Below, in pieces: positions 6,401-11,909 of a DNA stretch of 11,909 bases. Source of the DNA: JAYRWN01 sp041917975 (GTDB lineage Bacteria > Bacteroidota > Bacteroidia > Chitinophagales > Saprospiraceae); NCBI GenBank assembly GCA_041917975.1, contig JAYRWN010000312.1, positions 1-11,909 on the forward strand, given 5' to 3'. Each line of letters starts with the position of its first letter. Within the stretch, counting starts at the first letter, position 1. The notes under the pieces are model-generated. The model searched no databases. It was not told where the DNA came from and saw only the letters and a program-made list of their open reading frames with translations. The position numbers were made by a program, and so were the translations under genes.

Positions 6401-9400
6401 AGCGATGGTCGTAACCCGGAACAAAGGAGATGTTTCAAAGGTACTGGCCGTATACCCAAATCCCGTCAACCCGGTATAAAAATTTGCTTGATCGGATACG
6501 GTAGTGGTCCTGAATGCGCCGTTATTGGTGCTGGCGGTATAGGGTAAATAATCATTAAGCACTAAACCCTGATTATTATAGATTTCAAAATCAACAACAT
6601 CATTTTGTCCTGGAGAAAACTTCACCTGTGACGATTGGATAATCCGGCCCAATCCGTCCAAATACTGATACTGATCACTAACATCCGTACCGGTCAGATT
6701 GCGGGCCACCGTTTCATTACGCACATTTGCCTTAAGGATGTTTCTGGTGTGGATATAATTCTTTCCACCTCCGGTGGAAACAAAGTGGTATAAAAATAAC
6801 TGCTGGTAATCACCATCCGCATTGCGTATAGTTTTTAAACGTTGATAACTGTCGTATTCATACTGGGTTTTAGTACCGTCCGTACTACTCATGGCCATCA
6901 AATTTCGCGAATTTCGGTCGTATGAATACCCGCTCAATAAAGCATCCGCAGGGTATAACCGCAGCTCATCAATATCCGTGCTCACGGTGATATTAAGCGT
7001 GCCGGTCACCGGTAAGGTAATTGTTTTTTGCACATAATTCCAGCCATGAGGCACAGCCATTTGTTTGGTGGAGTTGGTGGTAGCGCTATTATTTACGTTA
7101 GCTACATTTTTGCAGAAATAACTCAGAATGTATTTGCCATTGGGTACATTAGTTTTAGAAATAACCTGAGCCGATGCCGGTCCAAAATAACCTTTACCGG
7201 TGTAGGCCGTGGTATCATGGACATATTTAACATGGGTAGCCGGTGAAGGGATAGTCCACCCGCCCTGGGTAGTTTCAGACGTTTCAAAAGAGGTAAAGGC
7301 ACATTCCATCTGGGTGGCATTCAAAACTTTCGCCACAGGTAACTGTTGGTTATCTCCCCATAATATAGAGTTGGTTTGATCATGCTGACGGTTATACTCC
7401 AGCAGGTTGCCCATATTATCGTACTTACTCAGGGTATATAACAATTTTAAATTGGTATTAAAACTCAATGATCCTGAAGAATTTGCTGACATAGTATAGC
7501 CGGCTATGGGCGTAGTGGTTTCCAACCGATAGATTCGCCGTTTATTCGCCTGGTTGAACAGCGTATCGTAAACAAATAAGTTACCAGATACGGCTAATTC
7601 ATTTCCGCCCGGTTTCTGTACTAGTCGTATGGCTTCAATCGGCTCCTGAATGCAATTGATTCGAGAGAGGTATCGAATGGCATTTATTTCGGGTGAATTT
7701 ACAGATAGCGTATCATATTCGTTTGAGTATTTATTTTTGGTAATATAAACCACACCGTCCGAATTAGTAACTTTCAGCTTTACCGGCAAAATGTGTTTGC
7801 CACTGCTTTCGTATTCATTCGTATTCACTATTTCCACGTAATTTGCTGTACCGGGGGTATAGGTACGTTCCGTTACAGAATTTAAATGCACCCATTGGGA
7901 ATACATTTCATAGAAGGATATGGCGAACTCTTCATGAGGCGTACTGCTACTGAAACACGGTAATGTAAACAATCTTTGAGCAGCTATAGCGCGGATACTT
8001 TTTTTTCTGATGGCCTGATTAAAATCATAAACATATAACTTTTCGTGAAGGATAGCGTTGCTGTTGTTGTAAATTTTTTCTTCCAAAATTTTCCCATTTT
8101 TGAACGAAAAATCCACGGTAGGCGTATTAATAAAGGCATTATGTACATTCGGGCCCATGATAGGCGAGCCATCCTGGGTGATGAAGTATTTTACATATTT
8201 TTTTCCGTACTCGGCATTAGACCCATACCATTCATACACTTCCTGGTAATTGACCAATCCTCCACTGCCGCCATTTAAATTATAAATGCTTGAAGAACTA
8301 AGCCTGGTAAACAGACATAAGGTATAATTGCACCCTACACCAGTAGAGATCAGTTCTTCGGTTAGGTTATATTTAGGATTTCTACCTAATTGTACTCCGG
8401 ATGATTTACCTGCACAATTGCCCGGAGGACTGCTCACTTCGTATTTGTACACTTTGATTATGTTATTGGATTGATCGGCATCACCATCATCGAGGGTTAT
8501 CGTCCGCACCCGTAATCCGCCGATGGGTGTATTAATGACAAAGCTGGTCTGATCATTTTGATAATTCGCTGTAATGGTAGCCACCTCGCCGGTAGTAAAT
8601 ACGCCGGCTTCCAATTTATAATTATTTCCCGGTGGTAATGTAATGGGGTATGTCCCGGTTTCGGAAAATGGAACATCCATCTGACCACAGCCACCTTTTT
8701 GGAATAAAACCACTCCGGCAGGAGAAGATAATTTAATATAGGCCCCTTGACAACGAAAACCCACCATATTGATAGTATAGGCAAGATTAACCACCTGATT
8801 AATATCGATATTAAAATAAGTGATCTGAGAAGCGGGTGCATTGATATAAGTTTTTGAGGCCGTAGCAGACAAGTCCACTTTTTTAGTCACATTGGAACAA
8901 ACCGGAACCATATTGGACTCAAAATCGTAGCTGACCGATCCACCCGTAGGGTAGGTAATTTTGTTCAACACGCCGTATTTACACCGGGTAGTATCCACGG
9001 CACGATTGGGTTTGCCAAAGGAGGAAAAAAAAGTTTTAATGTAATTGAGAGTCGCCACATCTTCGGCAGGCGGAGGGGTTAATTGGCTCAGAGTGTTGGA
9101 ATTATAATAGCCGTAATGGTCTTGTTTAAAAGATAACCGGGGAGGTAATAATGTGCGGTTATGATAAGTAAATTTAGTGGTTTTTTGAATAATTGGCACC
9201 CTGATCGAGTCAAGGTAAAGCCTGTTTTTAGAAAGTGCACTCACCAGGGGTTGCACGGCATCAGTGGAAGTAACTATACTTTGATGGAAGGTATATTCTA
9301 AAATAGTCGTAGTATTAACTTGAATATTCAAGCCGTTAATTTGGGTATTTCCGGAGAGACCATTTAAATCTGTGCGGCCCGCACTGGTGGTAAAATTCAC

Positions 9401-10363
9401 GGTTTCATTGCCGGCCCAGATTGAGTTTAAAATTACGCCATAATCGGTTTTAACTGATACACAAACCTGACTGGAAGAGCTGCCACATGGGCTTGGATAA
9501 CTTTGCGGATAAGAAAAGGTCTCATTATAACTTTGGTCATATTGGATTTGATTGGAGGAATAATTGAAAGTAAATATACCGTTAGTCTTAGGATTATGAA
9601 TAGTTTTAAGGTACCAGGCCGTAACGATGGGTTGTGTATAATCCTTTATTTTACATCCATTACTGATCATTTTGGAATATTCATAAGCTCCGGTGTTTCC
9701 AAATACATACTTTAATCCATCAGGGGTAAGAATAGTGAATTCGATAATGGAACCGGGCAAAATAGCCGGTGGGCAAGACGTACATTTTTGATAAGATATT
9801 TTTAAATCCTGTACGCTATGAATAAGGAATGCTCCGGTGGTATCGAAAAAGAATTTTCCGGAATAACCATTAAAGTTAAAAGAAAATAAATCAGGTTGCC
9901 CATCCCATGATCCATCGGCAAATAACTTCATGTTATCGTACTGAATACCGGGATAAGGGACACTGTTACTGCCGGGCACCTGGTTACCTTTCGCAATAAA
10001 GCCATTGGTATCCTCATCGGCTTTACCATAGACCGTGCGGGTGATGGCTCCTCCGGCATGCAGAGTCCATCCCAATCCCACATTAGACGCCATATCATCA
10101 ACACGAACTCCTCCGGCATGATAACTCAGGGAAATAGGCACCTGTATACCCCTAAAATTCATGGTATATAAAGGCACAGAATTGTTTGGTAAACCAGACG
10201 CATAATCGACCGTTTGGTCAATGTACTTTTCCAGAGCTGCAGCGGATGGGGAAGGTGGTAATATGGCAGCGGTAGGATCAGCACTGCTGCTTGGCTGCGC
10301 CTGTCCACGCTGAATTATGCTGAAAATAACACCCAATAGGAGTATAAAATGGCACTGTTTCAT
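3476..10363 (-). CDS. Giant Rhs/YD-repeat protein with polymorphic C-terminal tip
   Basis: The product has 2295 residues. The start is the ATG at 10363, giving a signal peptide (MKQCHFILLLGVIFSIIQRGQA, cleavage after Ala22). The longer open frame needs a TTG overlapping the previous stop. The layout is a Bacteroidota Rhs N-terminal region at about 50-125 (VPISLSYHAGGVRVDDMAS, LGWTLHAGGAITR), then a long beta-rich part. A jelly-roll-like segment follows at about 1025-1135 (FETSE..GGW to IDELRLYP), then a DUF6443-like region at about 1200-1330 (YLDGLGRIIQSS, YLPYTAS). YD repeats run from about 1390 to 1900 (YTYDRLDRL, YSYDNLDRL, YTYDSNGNR). The Rhs-associated core lies at about 1950-2072 (IRDHLGNSRV, YDYGARWYDP, NNPLIYVDPNG). 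The last ~223 residues are an AT-rich variable tip beginning YPIYIITRSYAPF with a GDNRG motif. Such proteins form a shell around a C-terminal toxin. I do not know the tip's activity. It follows a secreted propeller gene by 41 bp and overlaps its probable immunity gene. Confidence 0.9.
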   Translation of the reverse strand: MKQCHFILLLGVIFSIIQRGQAQPSSSADPTAAILPPSPSAAALEKYIDQTVDYASGLPNNSVPLYTMNFRGIQVPISLSYHAGGVRVDDMASNVGLGWTLHAGGAITRTVYGKADEDTNGFIAKGNQVPGSNSVPYPGIQYDNMKLFADGSWDGQPDLFSFNFNGYSGKFFFDTTGAFLIHSVQDLKISYQKCTSCPPAILPGSIIEFTILTPDGLKYVFGNTGAYEYSKMISNGCKIKDYTQPIVTAWYLKTIHNPKTNGIFTFNYSSNQIQYDQSYNETFSYPQSYPSPCGSSSSQVCVSVKTDYGVILNSIWAGNETVNFTTSAGRTDLNGLSGNTQINGLNIQVNTTTILEYTFHQSIVTSTDAVQPLVSALSKNRLYLDSIRVPIIQKTTKFTYHNRTLLPPRLSFKQDHYGYYNSNTLSQLTPPPAEDVATLNYIKTFFSSFGKPNRAVDTTRCKYGVLNKITYPTGGSVSYDFESNMVPVCSNVTKKVDLSATASKTYINAPASQITYFNIDINQVVNLAYTINMVGFRCQGAYIKLSSPAGVVLFQKGGCGQMDVPFSETGTYPITLPPGNNYKLEAGVFTTGEVATITANYQNDQTSFVINTPIGGLRVRTITLDDGDADQSNNIIKVYKYEVSSPPGNCAGKSSGVQLGRNPKYNLTEELISTGVGCNYTLCLFTRLSSSSIYNLNGGSGGLVNYQEVYEWYGSNAEYGKKYVKYFITQDGSPIMGPNVHNAFINTPTVDFSFKNGKILEEKIYNNSNAILHEKLYVYDFNQAIRKKSIRAIAAQRLFTLPCFSSSTPHEEFAISFYEMYSQWVHLNSVTERTYTPGTANYVEIVNTNEYESSGKHILPVKLKVTNSDGVVYITKNKYSNEYDTLSVNSPEINAIRYLSRINCIQEPIEAIRLVQKPGGNELAVSGNLFVYDTLFNQANKRRIYRLETTTPIAGYTMSANSSGSLSFNTNLKLLYTLSKYDNMGNLLEYNRQHDQTNSILWGDNQQLPVAKVLNATQMECAFTSFETSETTQGGWTIPSPATHVKYVHDTTAYTGKGYFGPASAQVISKTNVPNGKYILSYFCKNVANVNNSATTNSTKQMAVPHGWNYVQKTITLPVTGTLNITVSTDIDELRLYPADALLSGYSYDRNSRNLMAMSSTDGTKTQYEYDSYQRLKTIRNADGDYQQLFLYHFVSTGGGKNYIHTRNILKANVRNETVARNLTGTDVSDQYQYLDGLGRIIQSSQVKFSPGQNDVVDFEIYNNQGLVLNDYLPYTASTNNGAFRTTTVSDQANFYTGLTGFGYTASTFETSPLFRVTTIAPPGSNFRTHPQLKSYAVNTSADNVRNFAATGNYAANLLTKLVETDENNHVTTTFADKLGRQVMMDNNGARTYYLYDDFGNQLAVIPPVAAALFSGNSSFMVGSASFNSANQIFKYTYNAAQLMVTKQIPGVNGSYSYTYDRLDRLVLEMDAKAFKKFTKYDILSRPILSGHYYGTSGPNGSELLYENSIDSLQFYSITQSFPTGSNNIYSVFYYDDYDFDKNNTDNETYTVPSASAAYFPAAAYPGVRGKTTGVLHVLLPGGVPTKDSVWVYSFYDNKGRVIHTHKKHTMGGADLSWNQYHFADWLLRARKQHSVTINSVLKSYVLNERFTYDHVGRQKKAYHQVGDSGTEVNVSSKAYNERQLLSVDTLGLNQAVDYQYNIRGWLSDINNTAACSGSNDLFAMSLYYDQNNTALGIGTGQYNGNINWVRWQTGANCMVNGTTRNKGAYGYSYDNLDRLIKAQYGEYNSSNTHLPASDNRYTVDSIKYDMDGNITRIRRQGYTGSNAWGMIDDLTFTYGGTVPNRLSAVAEASSLSLGFKKPNGAGTGYTYDSNGNRNADSYQNITSIDHLFLNLPLRVTYSGGNYLDWTYDAAGNKWLKKVNNGGVISEKRYLDNLEYTGSALEAIYFAGGRVVPEGAGYAYQYIIRDHLGNSRVMFKDTVGGPKIVQENHYYPFGMNLDGVFIGSNHKYQYNGKELHDDLGYNQYDYGARWYDPSVGRYTGVDPMAHKMPAWSPYSFCFNNPLIYVDPNGLYPIYIITRSYAPFSTFGPGNAWYGDNRGHTLNKGASYRTLASINYDTETQKTGAFGGRSRSHTVDGTKDAYSDTYIKDRSKGNNIDVHSYGNNAAQTGSWDIDQFTKLSVTTEGSIKKDHILNVSGTISGDDFPNQESMIYDSKGNTLWLGNFETSGDRQSGPVTDLPFQNEGDVNININLRVKVNKDGVFQGVMTKGKDGKETMITIGDWNKKFKSDDNK
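4223..4864 (-). repeat. Duplicated rhs core block, copy inside the intact rhs gene
   Basis: This 642-bp part of the intact rhs gene encodes the last YD repeats and most of the Rhs-associated core up to GRYTGVDP. It pairs with the orphan copy at 2253-2925. The two lie in the same orientation about 1.94-1.97 kb apart, so recombination between them would delete the intervening tip and membrane immunity gene and connect the other tip to the core. Confidence 0.85.
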
Positions 10364-10404
10364 ATCAAAACAATTAATAAATGAGATAATAAGTGGAGTA
10401 AGTA

Positions 10405-11517
10405 TCAATGAATCATCAAGAGGCCCTGGAAGGATTCTTTGGCAATAATGACCCGGTATAGGTAGGCGCCATGCGTCAGGTCGGAGGAAAGGTCTAATTT
10501 ATAGGTGTGATCCTGAGTCTTTCGGCGCAGGACAAGCTTACCGGTGGAGGAGAATATTTCAATGGTGGCTATTTCTCCTCTGGTTATTGGCAAATGAAAA
10601 GTTATCCAATCATGCGCCGGGTTGGGGAATAAGTTCACACTTTTCAGACTCCTTAGCGCCAAAGGTGGAGGGACTATGTCTGTGTTAATTAACCCCACCG
10701 CTATGAGATCATTATTGTCAGAACTGTAAACACTCTCAGCGTTAGCCCCCGTGAAATCAGCTTTCCAAATTTCTTCCGATCCGTAATCGGTCCAGTAGAT
10801 GAAATTATTAATAGTGTCTGCCAGGAGGCCGAAAGGAAAGTTGTTTTCGTTACCATTGAAGACAATCGAAGCATTTGTTCCATCATAATTCGCAGCCCAG
10901 ATGCGGTGATTCCCATCGTCACACCAGAATATTTTGTTTAATTTATCTACCGCCAATAACCGCACCGGGTAGTGTGCTGAATCTTGATAGATAAGTTCCT
11001 TATTATTTCCATCTAAATCGGATCTATAAATGGATTTCAGTTGTAGTTCAGCCCAAAAAAGGTAATTGTTTTTTTCACTGATAGTAATAGCTGACGGATG
11101 ATCTAAACTATCAATAATGGTAATTTCCTTACCGTTATTTACATCGGCGACCTTTAGGATACTCCTGGAGGTAAAATCAAGCAGGAATATTGACTGATCA
11201 GAATGATTTAATTCGATATCGACTATTTTAACGTCCTTATCAAGTTTTACTTTCGAAAAGGCATTTTGTTTAAATTTTATCGAATTAACAGCCTTCTTTT
11301 CACCATCGGTTATATAGATTAATTGGTTAGCGCTATCCAGGACCATATCGTATGACAATAATATATCGTCCTTAAATTGCCTTTTAATATTTAATTTTTT
11401 ATCGAAAGTAAACAGGGCATTATCCCCACGGCTTAAGTAAATAAAATTTTCCTGACCAATTAACAGGTTACATGCACATGACCAAGCAAGTAGCATATAT
11501 GATTTGCTTAAATTCAT
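10405..11517 (-). CDS. Secreted YWTD-type beta-propeller protein with type IX secretion sorting domain
   Basis: The product has 370 residues. The N-terminus is a signal peptide (MNLSKSYMLLAWSCACNLLIGQ). A Cys16/Cys18 pair could mimic a lipobox, but a cut near GQ is more usual for this cargo. Residues about 25-280 are propeller blades with YWTD-like strands at 68-71 (YITD), 154-157 (FWAE), 197-200 (FWCD) and 241-244 (YWTD), each followed by the typical I.R.DLDG or IW.A..DG text. This is the fold of LDL-receptor class B repeats, usually a binding surface. Residues about 292-370 (VNLFPNPAHDWITF, IFSSTGKLV, GAYLYRV) are a type A Por sorting domain, so the protein should cross the outer membrane by the type IX system. 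It is the first gene of the operon; rhs follows after 41 bp. A partner or adhesin role for the Rhs protein is inference. Confidence 0.85.
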   Translation of the reverse strand: MNLSKSYMLLAWSCACNLLIGQENFIYLSRGDNALFTFDKKLNIKRQFKDDILLSYDMVLDSANQLIYITDGEKKAVNSIKFKQNAFSKVKLDKDVKIVDIELNHSDQSIFLLDFTSRSILKVADVNNGKEITIIDSLDHPSAITISEKNNYLFWAELQLKSIYRSDLDGNNKELIYQDSAHYPVRLLAVDKLNKIFWCDDGNHRIWAANYDGTNASIVFNGNENNFPFGLLADTINNFIYWTDYGSEEIWKADFTGANAESVYSSDNNDLIAVGLINTDIVPPPLALRSLKSVNLFPNPAHDWITFHLPITRGEIATIEIFSSTGKLVLRRKTQDHTYKLDLSSDLTHGAYLYRVIIAKESFQGLLMIH

Positions 11518-11670
11518 CGGATATTATTTAGAACAACAAATATTATTAAGGCCAAATCTCGTCTATTCATTTTGATTAGTTTGTACCAAATCCCGCCAAT
11601 CTTTGGTCATATCCCGCTCTTAACATTTAGTAACCTGTGTATCTGTGTATTTGCATATTTGTGTATAAAG
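11518..11670. other. Leader region upstream of the operon
   Basis: About 120 bp of AT-rich DNA separate the first gene from the repeat array, then a run of degenerate GTGTAT words begins near 11637. A promoter for the leftward operon should lie here. The best match I can see to the Bacteroidota -7 element (TAnnTTTG) is AATATTTG at 11537-11544 on the minus strand, with one mismatch and no clear -33 partner, so I do not call it. Confidence 0.3.
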
Positions 11671-11909
11671 TTAGGAGTTGGCTGTTAGCTCTTGGCCATT
11701 GGTAATTAAAGAAAAGGGGTTGGCTGTTAGCTGTTGGCCATTGGTAATTAAATTGTGTATTTGTGTATAAAAGTAGGAGTTGGCTGTAAGTTGTTGGCCA
11801 TTGGCAATTAAATTGTGTATTCGTGTATTTGTGTATAAAAGTAGGAGTTGGCTGTAAGCTGTTGGCCATTGGCAATTAAAGAAAAGGGGTTGGCTGTTAG
11901 CTGTTGGCC
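11671..11909. repeat. Interspersed tandem repeat array of a 33-bp unit, truncated by the window
   Basis: A unit of the form TTGGCTGTTAGCTGTTGGCC-ATTGGYAATTAAA starts at 11678, 11720, 11780, 11848 and 11890, the last being cut off. The spacers are of two kinds: a short one (GAAAAGGGG, after copies 1 and 4) and a longer one containing GTGTATTTGTGTATAAAAGTAGGAG (after copies 2 and 3, the second with an extra GTGTAT word). Copies differ at few positions (GTTAG/GTAAG, GGTAA/GGCAA). The reading frames through it are low-complexity and not credible genes. It continues beyond the window. Confidence 0.8.

Noticed and set aside
4214..8278. Several plus-strand open frames opposite the rhs gene
   Set aside because: They are antisense shadows of the YD-repeat coding sequence; the copies at 2313 and 4214 look alike only because the rhs core is duplicated.
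10364..10408. Longer N-terminus for the Rhs protein
   Set aside because: It would need a TTG overlapping the preceding stop codon and would put 15 residues before a good signal peptide; the ATG at 10363 fits better.
11627..11875. Minus-strand 82-codon frame rich in NSQ, YTNTQ and QWP words
   Set aside because: It is only the translation of the repeat array.
11671..11909. CRISPR array
   Set aside because: The spacers are not unique; they fall into two repeated types and the unit spacing is irregular.

Overview
The window looks like an accessory region of a Bacteroidota (Bacteroidetes) chromosome, probably of the Chitinophagaceae type. Three things point there: a secreted protein with a C-terminal type IX secretion (Por) sorting domain, a giant Rhs/YD-repeat protein of the Bacteroidetes layout (N-terminal region with signal peptide, DUF6443-like centre, short C-terminal Rhs core), and starts preceded by A/T-rich DNA rather than strong Shine-Dalgarno sites. 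All intact genes lie on the minus strand, so the functional order runs from right to left.

Right edge (11518-11909): about 120 bp of leader DNA, then a tandem/interspersed repeat array of at least five copies of a 33-bp unit that runs off the window. Main operon (11517 down to 3062): a YWTD-type beta-propeller protein with a type IX sorting domain; 41 bp later a 2295-residue Rhs/YD-repeat protein with a polymorphic C-terminal tip; overlapping its stop codon a 131-residue multi-span membrane protein, the likely immunity protein; then a strong intrinsic terminator at 3062-3087.

Second, orphan cassette (2925 down to 1041): a near-identical copy of the last ~640 bp of the rhs core, fused to a different tip that carries an HEVTE motif (metallopeptidase-like), followed after 2 bp by a lipoprotein gene (likely its immunity) and its own intrinsic terminator. 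The orphan core is broken by a one-base frameshift and also carries an in-frame insertion of about 30 bp that can fold into a hairpin. This is the arrangement expected of a displaced or stand-by toxin tip that can be exchanged by recombination through the shared core.

The orphan cassette is flanked on both sides by plus-strand C-terminal remnants that look like XRE-type helix-turn-helix regulators (830-1042 and 2943-3056). The left edge (1-450) is an insertion-sequence graveyard: four copies of a 25-bp repeat resembling the multiple terminal repeats of IS21-family elements, abutting a C-terminal remnant of an IS3-type integrase. Taken together this is a contact-toxin (polymorphic toxin) locus undergoing tip turnover next to mobile-element debris. 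The toxin and immunity assignments are inference from architecture and gene order, not from recognised catalytic families.
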